From assembly GCA_017979445.1 (NCBI GenBank), contig CM030704.1, forward strand, positions 17,467,658 through 17,531,657: a stretch of DNA of 64,000 nucleotides, written 5' to 3'. A model generated the notes under the pieces. The model saw only the letters and a list, made by a program, of their open reading frames with translations. It was not told the origin of the DNA and made no database searches. This DNA comes from Akebia trifoliata (Eukaryota; Streptophyta; Magnoliopsida; Ranunculales; Lardizabalaceae). Both the position numbers and the translations under genes were made by a program. Positions 45,101-58,270 of the stretch are shown piece by piece. Positions within the stretch are counted from its first letter, which is position 1. Each line of letters starts with the position of its first letter.

Positions 45101-45379
45101 TAATTCATATTGTGGGACTTGATATATTTTGCATTTGAGAGATTGCTATCGCGCGGTTTGTTTATGAATTATGGATTTGATGTAATTAATTGATGATGAT
45201 TAGTTTTCGTTTTCCTCCGATTTTTCATTTATCAAATATTCGTTCCGTTGCGTATATTTTCATATCATAAATATGATTGTCTATGTTTGTTCTATCAGGT
45301 TGTGTGTATATTTATCTCATACCTCGAGATTCTGACGGATGAATCCTTGAGATTAGAGTTGGCATTTTGCGGTGTGACA
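42120..45379 (+). repeat. 3' LTR of the Tekay-like element (about 3.3 kb)
   Basis: It starts TGTAATGACCAGAAAATTTA after a purine tract and ends ..TTGCGGTGTGACA. The last 540 bp match the truncated 5' LTR. GATA/GATAGATAGA runs occur near 43920-44080. Small open frames at 42648-42842 and 43716-43910 have no recognised domain. Confidence 0.78.
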
Positions 45380-45624
45380 GTGTTTTTATGACTAAATCTT
45401 TTTTTTTTCCTATTCCTAAGGATACTAATTTTTCTGATCGTCCTTTTAATTTCAGTCATATTCCTATATCTCAAGGAATACCATATCAGATCTCAACACG
45501 TATTTCCAAATTTTCTTCTATCATTACAAAGCATATTTCAAATTTCAACGTCAAAATTCACATGATAATCTATAATTTATACTAAATATTGCAACAATTA
45601 CATCTAAAGTGAGAACAATGATAT

Positions 45625-47350
45625 TGTAGACACCCCATTTTTGCACTCCCCTGATTAATCAATTCGTCAACCCGATTGCAATGATTCCCAATAATGGATG
45701 TTTATTCCATTGCTTTATTTTGTTACTAGAAATGTTTCAGAAATCCGGATGAGGTATCTCGAACTGACAAAACTTTAGAAACCACGCTACGCTAGAAAAA
45801 TATAACCCCAGAAGCTTATAAATCATCATTTTTCAGACAAAAAGAAGTTTCACGATAAAAATCACTAAAAATTTATCAAATTACCAAAATACCCCTAACA
45901 TCAAAACTACCCTAGAGCTTACATTACGCTTAGGAAAACCCTTTCGAACACATAAAACAACAAATCGAAACCAAATAAATCATTTCACCAATTTTCACCA
46001 AATTTGATAAAATTATGAAAATGCCCTCATAAAGTTCATGACCATTTCACACAAAAAATTTCATAAATGACACAAACTAATATTTCCATTGAATTCCTTA
46101 TGAAAAATCAATTCTAAAACATCTTAGAACATTAAAAACGACTTAAAATATGAAAAGTCCTCTCCGGGGGCAAAACGGTAATTTCACAATTTTCATAATT
46201 AAAAATTTTAAAATTAATAAATAAAACATTAAATAATTAAAGTGAAATATTAATGAAATTAATTAAAAAATTTGAACTAAAAAAATAGATCAATCGGGCT
46301 CTCAAAAAAAATTGTTGAGGGTTCGCAATATATTTCTTTAAGGACCCCTCCATTTAGGGGTCCAAAGAATTAAAAATATAATAGAGGGGGGTTCTCCAAA
46401 AATTTAAAGTCAATCAAGCAAGACTAAAGTCAATCAATTAAGACTAAAGTCAAAATTAAAATCAATTAAGCAAAACTAAGTCAAAATCTTAAAGTCAATC
46501 AATTAAGACTAAAGTCAAAATCTTAAAGTCAATTAAATAAGACCAAAAGTCAAAATACTAATAGAGTTCTAATTAAATAATAACTCTATTTAATAGAGTT
46601 CTAACTAAAATACAACTCTACTTAAAATAATTCTAATTAAAATAGAATTCTACCTAAAACAATTCTAACTAAAACACAACTCTAACCAAAAGAACTCTAA
46701 TTAAACACTAAGTCTATCTAAATCAACCCTTAAAAAAAATCTATAAATAGAGGTCCTTACACCCTATTTTCGTATCAAATCATAAACCCTAAGAGAAGTA
46801 GGTCTAAAAGCCCCTATAGTCTCCTATAAACCCTAGTTTTGGAGCCCCAACTCCTTATCTAACATCCTTTCTTCGATTTTAGCGTAAAAACACCTAAAAA
46901 CCCTTCAAAAACACCCCAAAACCCATAACAAACTCGAAGAATCCAGATCAAAAAGAGATACCTTGCCTTGGAGATCAGAATTCAAATCCGAAGATGGAAC
47001 GAAACAAGAAGTACGGTACAAGGAGCAATTTTTGTCGGATTTGAGGGAACAAGGTCTTTGCTATCGGAAATGTATAATTTCTTACTTTTTTTTATTTATC
47101 TAGGTTTTTTTTAGCAATGTAACTTATTTGGGAAATTAGTAGAGACCGGTTTTGGCCGGGCGGGGTTGGTGCCTAATACCTTCCAACCCTGTAACATGAT
47201 CCCCGAATTCAGTTTTTTTCTGTTCTAGATTAGTTCTTTATCCGTTTAGAGTCATTGATCGATTCCTAGACCGTAATAACTAGGAAGCGACTCCCAAACC
47301 TCAAGGGCCAAAAGCGGATCCGCGCACCCCGCAGATCGAGGGTGCTTTCA
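45625..47350 (+). mobile_element. Solo LTR (about 1.73 kb), same family as 29269-31001
   Basis: It runs from TGTAGACACCCCATTTTTGC to ..GGGTGCTTTCA. Flanks GATAT (45620-45624) and GAAAT (47351-47355) match at 4 of 5 positions. CTATAAATAGAGG near 46740 is the likely promoter. The interior includes many AAGTCAATCAA..AAGACTAAAGTC repeats (46400-46560). Confidence 0.88.
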
Positions 47351-48176
47351 GAAATAAGACCACAACACTATAGTTTGAGAAGTGGAAACATATATTTACA
47401 TCTTGTTAAATGATAAAAGCACATAATTGACCTGTGAGCTTAAGTCAAATTCCACAACTTAAATCACTAAGCGTTGAAAATTCTACTTTAATGTTGTTTT
47501 GTTTTTGATGAAAATTCCAGACTTCGTACCGTGTCTAATCTTAGAGAGGGGAATAGGAAAATTAAAATTTATTTCAATTTATCCAAGTTTAACTTAGATT
47601 GATTAATTTGACTTTGTGTTCTAAGTCATTCACCGAGCCTCAATTTTGCACTCATGTCTTTAATTTGCATTTAATGAAAATACACTTGAAATTTGAACAT
47701 TCATTTCGTCATGTCATTCAATGATCCATTCATATAAGATTTATCTATTCGGCATTCATGGCATCTTATGACATTCAAAACATTCAAGTGTAAATTATGG
47801 AATTATGAAAACATGTACAAGACATAAGACATCTAATGGATAGACAATATGCCTACATCCATTCTTATGGCTTATTTTTAGTTTGCAATGTAATTGAGGT
47901 TTACTTAGAGTCTATACATTTATGGCATGTCATACATGACATAACAACCATTCATGGCATGCATTCATTTAAGTATAAATTGATAGAGGCATTTTCACAA
48001 ACATGAGACAAGCATTTTATAGTGGTTTGACAACGTGCATCATCCACTCCTAAGGTTCCTACCTAGGAACTTGGTATTCGCTATCAAAGAGGTTTATGGT
48101 TCACCTCAAACCTTTTACATATAATTTTTTATACCTAGGCTAAATTCTAAAACCTTAAGATCGAGAGTCAAAATTC
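47351..48176. other. No gene recognised
   Basis: A/T-rich DNA with CATTCATGGCAT-like phrases. No exon, TIR or LTR boundary is apparent. Confidence 0.5.
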
Positions 48177-49407
48177 TGGTGAGACTATCGTTGTTCTTCT
48201 CACCGGAGTTAATAATAATCTTAGTTTTACCTTACTTGTGGGGCAAGTAGGGGATCGAACCCAAGAGAAAGGAGGAATAGAGCTAAGCTAAAAAAATAAA
48301 ATTCAAATTAACCAAAAGGAATTAAAACTGTTTTTCTTTGTATTTTTGAACTTATAAGAAGATGTAAAATTGCTAGAAAATAAACTAAAGTAAATGAAAT
48401 TAAAAGCAAGTAAACTTATGAATTAAAACACCATTGGAGGTGGATCTACCTAAAACATGTTAATGAGCAATTTCTAGTCTCTAGCCTTTTTATAACTCAA
48501 TCATAAGGGCTTGGTGTTAGCTCCTTAGATCGGAAAGTTTTGCAATTAAAATGAAATAAAGGAACAAAAACAAAATAGAATTTCTTGAGAACTTCTTACT
48601 ACAAATTATCTAATTTAAGCATACTTTATCTTGATCTAATCTAAGCATAAAGTATCTATATTAAGAATAAAATGTGCAAGAAACTTAAAGAGAATTCATA
48701 AGCATTTTAAATAAAAGAAAGGCATAAAATTAGAAATAACACAAGAACTTGCTCTAGGCTTTTCCACTCTCCAATGGAGGGGAACTTAGCCTAATGTCAT
48801 TGCAAGAGAGGGAAGATTAGAGATGAAAGAACTTTTCTTCATTTCATGGAGAAAATTACAACTTCTTCTTCTTCTACTTCTTACAAGACTAGTTAACCAA
48901 AAGAAAATAACTAGAAAATGAAAATACAAAAAATAAGAGAATAGGCAAAGAGCCTTAGATTAAAGGAGTCTTGGATAAGAGAACCAAGATGGGGCCCTTT
49001 CTCTAGAAATGAAGGCTCTATTTATAGAGAAAAATGTGTGTAGAAGAGTCTAAAAGTAGCCTCCACTTTTCTTTGCACAAAAAGACAAAAGAGAAGAATA
49101 TGAGTTAAGGATTAGGGCATTCCAAAGGATTAGGACATTCCAAAGTGTTAGGGCATTCCAAAGTGGGCCCAAATGCTTTTGCCTTGAGATTTTGATTCCA
49201 AATTGTTGATTTTCTGCACAAGAAACACATGTAATTAGATTTATCTAGTAAATGAATTTATTTATATATAATTAAGCCTAATTAACATGCAACGTGGTGG
49301 TTTGAGGCTTATCATGATTATTATCTTAATATAGAGAAATAGGTACAAAAATCAAGATAAATATCTGGAAAATGTGCGTATAATTGAGTGTTTGGAGACA
49401 CTCATCA
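48177..49407 (-). mobile_element. Solo LTR (about 1.23 kb), inverted copy of 1241-2470
   Basis: The minus strand reads TGATGAGTGTCTCCAAACAC.. to ..CTCACCA, with one change from the CTCATCA end of the copy at 1241. Flanks AATTC (48172-48176) and AATAC (49408-49412) match at 4 of 5. No internal region is attached on either side, consistent with a solo LTR. Confidence 0.87.
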
Positions 49408-52150
49408 AATACAACATCTCAAAATTGTAAGTTTTGTCCCTCAGAAACTCACGAACCTCTACTCTTATCAAGAATCTTCGATTTTAACAAGAGTTTGATT
49501 TTTGATGACTAAACCAAGCAATCACATACATATATTTTTAAAAATAAAAATAAAATAACAAGGACTTACTCAACACAAGAGACTTGTCAATCAAGTTTTT
49601 AGCTCTTCAAGTCCTTAAGTCCACGAGAGCTTTTTGACGGTCCAAAGTTCCAATCACATCTTCAAGTTTTTCGGCTCTTCATACTTCACTCATTCCTTTA
49701 ACATCATCTCATTTCTCCAATAGATGTGCCAATATGTGTAAGGATTGAGGGAATATGAAGAAGGGATTGAATCAAATGAAGGGCATAGGTTGAATGGAGT
49801 TTCAACTAAGGTTGGGACCTTTCAATGTGTAAAGAATGCTCTCTAGATGGGAGAGCATAAGTTCTCCAGGGATCAATCCAAGACTCTAAAGAACTCAATA
49901 ATGACTTTTAAACCCTTAGAGGTCATTTTCGAGTCACAACAATGAAAAATATGATCGTTTATTACTTGTTGTTGGTGGTGTCGGGAGCCACTTGAAATTC
50001 TAACAGTAGCGTTGGTAATCTTAAGGGTGACAATTTTGGAAAATTATCAAAATGCCATTGAGGGGTATTTCGATCATAACTTTCAAACATAAACTCCAAT
50101 TAACATGCTGTCTGAGAATCTGTTAGATCTTACTAGAATACTTCCAAACTACCACCAAAGGGTGGGTCATGGCATAAGTGGATGAAATGGCGAAAATACC
50201 CTTTTTACCATTTTAGATTAAAACGAGCTTTCGGGAAGTCCGATGATGAAACAGCTCGAAGGTGCAATAGATCTTATCTATATAAGATTCCCAAACAATC
50301 ACCAAAGAAAGATGATGGTCCTAGGGTGGTCAAATTTTTAATGTCCTCTAAATGATCAAATTTTCTTCTCGAAAGGTCCGATGAAGGAACGGGTTGAGGA
50401 AAGAGCTTTCTTAATTAATATGGGTCGACCTATCTATTATCTAAGTATTGGGGAATGATTTAGGTGGTTTCATTACCTTTTAAGCTTTGTGCACACATGT
50501 TGGATCTTTTTATCGAGGTGCGTGCGGTTGAGCAACTTTACCAAGGTCTTCATATGTCTTCAATGACAAATCGATCCGAGACTCAACATTAATTTCAGGA
50601 TTGACAAAATATGAAACTAACATTTGATATATCCCTCATTTTTTCAAACCACTACTAAATTGACTGGCATCAGCTAAAAAAATCAATCCTTAGTATGCCC
50701 CAATTTTGTACAAGTAATTCCATGGGCATGATGTCATTGCATTAGTAATCTCTCTGGTTCTCTTTGGTTGCCAAACCTATTTATTTATTCCCAATTGTGA
50801 TTGTGTTTGTCACCTCACTTCTAATAAGCCCATATGCTATATACTATATCCATATAATATATACCATCTAAACATTCAAGAGGACTAGGACTCCAACATT
50901 AATATATTCTTAAATAATGTGGTTTTCCATTTGGACGTCACAAATTCAAATATTCCATTACTTAGCACTTCACTAAACACAATATGAAGAAATATCTTAC
51001 TCACTAAGCTCAATATGTTTGAAAATTTTAGCTTATATAAATAGATGTAATACTTATTGAGGACAAATAGTAAAAATATCAAATAAAGAAAGTGTAATCT
51101 TACTTTTTATTACAAAAATTCCCTTGGAGTTCTGACAACTCAAATGGAACCTTACTTTATGAAGTTTGTTACCGAGCAAACCTTGCAGTGGGGATCACAT
51201 CATAAAATTCAAATTTATATGTTTAATTTGTTACTTAACATACCTTGGATTATTCTAACCGCGCCAATTTGTGACATTTAAAAATATGATATGATGTCAC
51301 AGGGTTATAAAAGACAAAATGCTAAGAACTTTACAAAACAAATTGGAAAAAATTTAATATTCACCATTATATTTTAATTTTAATTTTAATTTTGGCAGTT
51401 TGATAGCCATCCATTTTCAACACCTAAGACCAAGTCCAAAAAGATTTATTTTTCATGTTTTTTTTTCCTTTTGAATATGAGTTTTTCCATGAAACATAGA
51501 AGCCTGCGTGTTGGATTTCTAATTTGATAATCCATGTGGACTCAATGACCCTTAGTAAGGCTGGAAATATTACTAAATTAGTCATGTTAGCATGATTCAT
51601 AAACTAAGGTTTTTCAAGTAACAAACTTGATAAAGTAGTTTTTGTAATAAAATTGAAATAGATAGTTTTGCCCAGCAAATCTCTTTATCTCTATCTATTT
51701 TAAAGGACAAAATCCTATTTTCGTCCTAATATTACCATTTCTTTATTGTAAATATTTTTATTATTAATCCAATAGTTGAGAGAATGTCTGAGCAAACTCA
51801 ATTAATAAAAAATCAATTATTAATCCAATTTTGTTTGAATTATGTTTGTCTCTAAAATTTGTTTGATATTGAATTTGTGGATTTCTGTATTTGGTATTTT
51901 TTATTTTTTTTAGAGATGCAATTTTTTTGTTTTTTGAAATTTTTATTTGATCAAGTATTAAGCTTTTTGTTTTTATGTATTAAAAATTGAATCACAGAAT
52001 ATTATTATTGATTAATTTTTTCAATTTGCCATAGAAATTCAAATCATATTGGACCAACTAACCGGGTGATTTACCAATACATGCACTAAATTTTGAAAAA
52101 ATTACCAAAACAACACTCTTAAATTAAATTCTGACATCAATAACTTAGAA
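49408..52150. other. No gene recognised; unclassified intergenic DNA
   Basis: Phrases such as CGAAAGGTCCGATGAAGGAAC and GGGAAGTCCGATGATGAAAC recur at 50230-50400, hinting at an old LTR or repeat. No coding domain or clean boundary was found. Confidence 0.4.
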
Positions 52151-52153
52151 AAC

Positions 52154-52355
52154 TGCTATTGGCACCCCAATCATTTCTTATTACACACTAGTTTCTTAAA
52201 TTATTTGTCACACCCCACTTAAAGATTAAAACACACTCTTTAAACATTACAGGTATAGCAGAAATTGTAATCTCAACAATACAACACATTATAACACGTT
52301 CAAATTTAAGAAATTGAGATGTAATAAAAAAAAGTTGAGGTGCCAAAGCAGCTCT
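52154..52355. mobile_element. Candidate short palindromic MITE
   Basis: The left arm GCTATTGGCACCCCAATC, TTATTACA, TTTCTTAAATT is mirrored by AATTTAAGAAATTGAG, TGTAATAA, TTGAGGTGCCAAAGCAGC on the right. A related half-copy lies at 61216-61375. No clear target duplication. Confidence 0.55.
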
Positions 52356-52558
52356 TAAATTTTATCCTTTGCAACCATATTTTTTTACCCCACAAGGCGA
52401 GATCAATGGCGCTTAGTAAGATTAGTCTTACTTCACAAAATGTCAAAAATATTTTTGTGTGTGTCAACACGTCAACAAAATTACACTTGATTTTGAATCA
52501 GTATCCAACAAATAAATCCCAACAACTTAAATGTTACACTACACACATCAATCACTGC

Positions 52559-53223
52559 TAGGGGTGTCAATGGGTACCCATTTACCTGGAACCGAATTGG
52601 AATAGAAACCGAAAACCTTAGTTCTGATTCCCTTTTTATTGGAACTGATTAGAGTCGGGTCTAATATGGAATCGAACCGATAGGAACCGGAACCATTAGG
52701 TTCTATCTGATGGGTACTCCTAGGTACCCGGAACCAATTTATTTTGTCATTTATTTTTACATTATACATGATTCAAGGTAATCCTATATTTTAAAATTTA
52801 CATATATGATATAAAGTTCTTCAAATTTTATATAAACTAAATATTTTTGTTTAAGATGAGTCAATTCTTTTTAAATTTATTACTTGTAAAGGAAATAAAT
52901 TTTAATATTTGAAAATAAAAGTCATTAAATCATCATTTTAGTGGAACAAATTATTATTAAGTTGATATTTTACAAATAATTTGTTATTTTTTAGAAGGAT
53001 GTTTTTATATTTTATTTTTATAATGATTTTGAAATAAATTTTCTCATTCAATTCTTGAGAACCGGAGCCGACGGGTACATGTGATTTTTGATGGTTTTGG
53101 TTTAGATTTCACTTATTTTGAAATAAGAACCAAAACCGACAAGAACTAGAACCGATAAAAGATAAAGGTTATGGTTCCAATATTCATAGGAACCGAACCG
53201 GAACCGGCCCATTGACACCCCTA
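52559..53223. mobile_element. hAT-type MITE (665 bp)
   Basis: Terminal inverted repeats TAGGGGTGTCAATGGG and CCCATTGACACCCCTA. Flanks ATCACTGC (52551-52558) and GTCATTGC (53224-53231) agree at 6 of 8, as for an aged 8-bp duplication. The sub-termini are rich in GGAACCGAA / TTCCGGTTCC motifs. No transposase. Confidence 0.85.
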
Positions 53224-53519
53224 GTCATTGCTTCCCCACTTTGTTTTAATATTTATCTAAAATCTCAATGTAAATTACTAAAATACCCTCTTATTGAATC
53301 ACCACCAAAAATGCTTATTTCTTCTTCAAAATTTTTTTAATGCCCCAAATCCAGTTACGAAGCTCTTCAACCTCAATGTAAATATTGGAAATCCGAAAAA
53401 TGAGTTTTGAGTTTGAGATTGAAATCGGCATGATTGAGTAGATCTAATGGTTAGTAAATTTCTAAACTTTTTCATTAGTAGATTTCTTACTTTTTAAAAA
53501 AAATCAGCCATCTACTACT

Positions 53520-55408
53520 TGTAGACACCCCAATTTAAACGGGCCCCCACTCGAAAGGCCCAAAAATAGTCGTTTTCTAATAAACTCGACCAACAGGCCT
53601 CGAAGGCCCGAATCATTAAAATATGGTACTTTTGTCAAAATCAAGGCCCTTAAGACCCCCTAAGGGTCTAATGGGCTCACATGAAAAGACTCGGCATGCT
53701 CCCATCTACTCCGCTCCACTCAAAACATCGATTTTCGATAAAGTTGGCCAACGGGCCTTAAAGACCCAAGTCACTGAAAAATGACATTTTGACTGAACCG
53801 AGGCCCCTAAGACCACCCAATGGTTTAAGGGACCCACCAAAGGGATTGGACTTACGCTTTCCCAACCTTCACCGCTCCGCCCGTATATCCAAGAATACCC
53901 GAATGCTCGATAAAATTCTCCACGGGCCTAAAAGGCCCGATTTGCTAACACGTGGCATTTTTGATCAAACCAATGATTGTAAAAATCTAAAAAAAAAATT
54001 AGTAAATTAAAAAAGTGAGACTTGGGATACCTACCCTTTATCTACCTTCACTGCTCCGCCTCCAAATCCACAAATATCCTAAACCCGTTTAAAACCCATG
54101 AACCCTCAATTCTCCAAAAATTAATTTCCCACCTTACCCCATAACCTAAAATTAATCCCATATCACCTAAACCCTAAAGCGAACCTACCCTCAAAAATCT
54201 AACCCAAAACAAATCCTACCCAAGATAAAATCACTTACAACCCTCCTAAAATCCAAGTCCAATACATTACAAAGCCCACAAGACATCATCCATATCCAAT
54301 TCATTATCCAACCCACAACCCTAAATCATCATCCACATCAAACCAATCACCAATTTACAATAAAAAATGACACATGTCATCACCCCCTTTCACCTCCCTC
54401 ATCTAATCACCTACCCCCATCACCTTTCTTTAAACAATCAATCCAACCACATCACCTCTCTCCAAAAATCACCTCAACCTATCACCACCCATACCCTAAC
54501 CCATCATCCCTCTCTAACACCATCAACCACCCACTATCACTAAAAAAGAAATCTTATCAATTCTCTCTTACTAACTCTACACCAAGTCTTATTAAAAAAA
54601 TTTGAATTCGTTAATCATCTTCTCTCACATCAATCTTCTAAAAAGAAAAATACTCTAAGGACCTTAGAAGACATTGAAGAAGAAGAAGAAGAAAAACAAG
54701 GAAAGAAAAGGTGAAGCATCAAGGTAGGTTCAAAGTACACCCCCCTCTTCTTCTTTACCCTCTACATCTCCCCCTTTTATTACCCCCTTTCTCTTTTTAT
54801 TTTTATTTTTAGAAGGCCTTTAAGATGTAATGCTCCCCTCCCTTATCTCCGGTAGATTGGACTTCAGTCCAATTTTCGTATAAGGGTTGTAACCCCCTTC
54901 TAAACAAAATCGATTTTGAACCCTTCAAATTATTTTGAGGCAACGGTATTTGAATCTTTCTCAACTCATGAGAATTGATCCATCGCCACGGCCAATACTT
55001 TTCAAATATGCTCAAGGCCAATGTCTTCTAGGATCATCTCCTTCGACGAGATGATCTTTACAAGCTAAAGTCGAAAATGAATCCCTACTTAGGGTACAAA
55101 ATGCACGACACGTGGCATTTTATTTTTTTTGTAATTTTATTAAAAAATGATCGAATTCTTTGAGATTACTGCCACTTGGCGGGGAGAAAAAGGTGCCTAA
55201 CACCTTCCCTTTTCTCCAACCGAGCTGCTTACCCTGATCTCAAGGTTGGATCGATACCTTATCCATCAAGAGTCACTAAACGCCAAAAATGACAAATTTT
55301 CAAAAATGTACATCGGGTGACCATTCACACCTACTTACAGTATGAATGGTGGCGACTCCAAAAACTTAGTAGACGTAGCATCGTACTGGCGAAATCCACG
55401 TATCTACA
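53520..55408 (+). mobile_element. Solo LTR (about 1.9 kb) with perfect CTACT target duplication
   Basis: It starts TGTAGACACCCC and ends GTATCTACA, giving TGTAGA..TCTACA ends. CTACT occurs directly on both sides (53515-53519 and 55409-55413). The first 400 bp contain three diverged units of about 180 bp with CAACGGGCCT..AAGGCCCGA phrases. GGTGCCTAACACCTTCCC (near 55191) is the stem-loop motif shared with the other LTRs here. Confidence 0.88.
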
Positions 55409-55413
55409 CTACT

Positions 55414-56928
55414 CTTTAGAAATAAGAATGAAGAAATAAGATTTTCAATTTTTTTAAAAAAATCAGTCATCTTCTACTCTTTAATCATAGTTTCAAACTT
55501 AATATAAGAACTTATAAAAAAAGGGCAAAACCATTTTGTATTCTTGAATCATAGTCTCAAGCTTAATAAGAAGTTATCAAAAAAAAGGAAAGAAGAAGAA
55601 GAAGAAAAATCATCTTCACTTTTGTTGCTAATGAATAAACATTACTTGTTCTATTTGAAAATAAAATTTTAAAATAAAAATAAAAGTATAAAATAAGAAG
55701 AATAGGAAGAGATTTTGCGTCTTGAGTGTTGCCACCTCTTTATTGAACTGCTGATATGCGTTGGCCTCTAATTCCACGTTGGTGGGATTGTGGCTAATGT
55801 GGCGAGCATGCTTGAGTCAAGAAAAATCAAATATGTGTGATGCCACGTTTACTTGTTGGGTTGTTATGTGTTCAACTGACTACGACGTTAGGCGTTGAAG
55901 TGGTGCCATGTTTAGAGATTGATTGACGTTACCCATCCAACATCTGAAGCAAAAAAGTTAATATTAAAAAAGATATATTTTGTCATTTTCACCTATCTAA
56001 AGTCTAATATTTTTATAATTGATGAAAAATATTTATAAAAATATAATTGAAAAAATATTTAAAAAAAGATTTTTATAATAATAATTAAGAAAAAAGAAAA
56101 ACAGGTGAAACATGTCATAGGAAGGAAGAGGAATTTGTCCTTTACGTTTCCTTTTTATATATAGGATATAGATATATAGATTAATGTGTTATAAGTAAAA
56201 ATTCATTTGCCAATAGAAACTCTGTTGATTTATCTATTAGGGAAGACCAAAGTTGTGGGGCATGTCATTAGAAACTCAATGGTTGAGAATAAGTAAAGGT
56301 TTGAGTGCCAATAAAAACTCTATTCTCTTTCTCTCTCTTTATATTTTTTTATATTTTTATTTGTTAGATTTAGGACTTTTTATGGGATTAATCCTGATTT
56401 TAAACTAACAGATAAAATGTTTCAATGTGTATAACGCTGTGTTACTTGATTCGTGGGTTCGTATAGTTAGCATTCAGGTTCGTAATTCGTAGTTTATCAA
56501 TCAAGAATGAACTCGATTCGTAGGGGTAGATAGAGATGAGGGTATTTGAAGGTTGAAGTTTTTGTTCATTTCCTTTTAGTCTATCAATAAAGACAAAGGT
56601 CAAAGAAGTATACTATGAATTTGAAAAGTTAGGAGATATCTTTAAGATTATCAATATGTTGAAGGGATGTAAGAGAATTAACACGAAGTCAAAAAAAAGA
56701 TACTCAAATCCATTAAAATGATGTTCTTGTGCACAAAGTCGCATTACACGTCATTTGAGTATTTTATTTTTAGTAAGTTTAGCATGGCTCAAACATAAAA
56801 AAAACAACTTAAATAAGCCATTTGTTTGATTCGTTGTATATCACGAACTAATAGTGAACGGTACTGAGAATTGGTTCGCTCGAATCGATTCACGGTTCGG
56901 CACATTTCTAGTGAATTAGGTAACCTTG
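55414..56928. other. No gene recognised
   Basis: A/T-rich DNA with an (AAG)n patch near 55590. Two phrases of the form GTGCCAATAAAAACTCT (near 56310) and TTTGCCAATAGAAACTCT (near 56208) suggest old repeat DNA. Confidence 0.45.
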
Positions 56929-57254
56929 TGTAGATACCCCATTTTTGCATCTGCCTAATTCGACAATTCGTCACCTGGTTGTTGTAAATTCCTAATGATG
57001 AGCATAAAGAACTTGAAGGCTTGTGAGTACTGTTTGATTCCTTCTGTTTCTAGTTTCTTTTCATCCCCCTACTCATCACGACTCGACATAGAAGTTTACG
57101 CACGCTTAGGATCGCTACATCTTACGTCTGACTTAGCAAGCACATATGCATATGTTCGCTACACAGTTCGATAACTTGAGATCACGCTACTCTAAGAAAA
57201 TACAACCTCGGAACTTAGAAATAATCACACAGGGATTGAAAGAAACTTCACGTT

Positions 57255-57690
57255 AAAATTTGTAAAAATCTATAAAAATAATCCAAAATGATGAAAATAC
57301 CTCTCATAAATTTTGGACCTCCGAATAATATCGAAAGTACCTCCATTGCATTTAGAATATGATTTCGAGTCTAACAAGACCCAAATCGATGAAAACAAAG
57401 AAATTTGTAAAAATCTATAAAAATCACCCAAAATGATGAAAATACCATTCGTAAATTTTGGACTTTCGAAAAATCTCGAAAGTACCTCCATTGCACTTAA
57501 AATGTGATTTTGAGTCTAACGAGACCCAAATCAATGAAAATAGAGAAATTTATAAAAATCACCCAAAATGATAAAAATACCCATCCTAAATTTCAGACCT
57601 CTGAAAAATCTCGAAAGTACATCAATTGCACTTAGAATGTGATTTTGAGTCTAACAGGGCTCAAATCGACGAAAATAGAGAAATTAAAAA
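57255..57690 (+). repeat. Three tandem units of about 140 bp
   Basis: Each unit contains AAATTTGTAAAAATCTATAA, CCAAAATGATGAAAATACC, TCGAAAGTACCTCCATTGCA and GTGATTTTGAGTCTAAC. Confidence 0.85.
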
Positions 57691-57859
57691 AAAATCATCA
57701 AAATGACCAATATACCCATCAATATCCAACTTTGACTTAAAAACCTAATTCCTAAGAAAATATGATAAAATCAAGCTCAAATTAAAAATTAAAAATTAAA
57801 ATTAAAATTTAAAATCACTTAACCAATTAAAATGTAAAAATTAAAATTAAAATACAACT

Positions 57860-58270
57860 AACAAATTAAATCCAATCGACGAATCAATAATAAAATCAAA
57901 ATCAAATTAAATTGAATCGACCAAGCCAAGTTAAAATTAAATTTTAATCGAACAATTGAAATTTGAAATTAAAATGTAACCAACAAATTAAATCCAATCG
58001 ACGAATCAAATTGAAATTGAACCGACGGGATCAATAATAAAATCAAATTTAAATTAAATTGAATCGACCAAATCAAATTAAAATTAAATTTTAATCGAAC
58101 AATCGAAATTCGAAATTAAAATGCAACCAACAAATTAAATCCAATTGACGAATCAAATTGAAATTAAACCGATCAATCAATAATAAAATCAAAGTTAAGT
58201 TAAATTGAATCGATCAAATCAAATTAAAACTAAATTTTAATCAAACAATTGAAATTCAAAATCAAATCGA
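57860..58270 (+). repeat. Three tandem units of about 140 bp, A/T-rich
   Basis: Each unit contains AAATTAAATCCAATCGACGA, AATAATAAAATCAAA, AAATTGAATCGACCAA and AAATTTTAATCGAACAAT. Confidence 0.82.

Larger units (their letters stand above)
24735..45379 (+). mobile_element. Decayed Ty3/gypsy element, Tekay-like chromovirus, split by a nested element
   Basis: The order is partial 5' LTR (24735-25253), primer site CTTGGTGTCAATACTC (a decayed TTGGTATCAGAGC initiator-Met type), gag, a knuckle that has lost its His, protease to 27225, then the nested element 27226-39094. Reverse transcriptase, RNase H, integrase and a chromodomain-like tail run 39095-42080, followed by a purine tract (AAGGTGGAGATGA) and the 3' LTR (42120-45379). 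Many stops and frameshifts are present. The 5' LTR lacks most of the sequence present in the 3' LTR. Lineage is inferred from the integrase C-terminal pattern (IPLVNVLW..VDETTWE). Confidence 0.85.
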
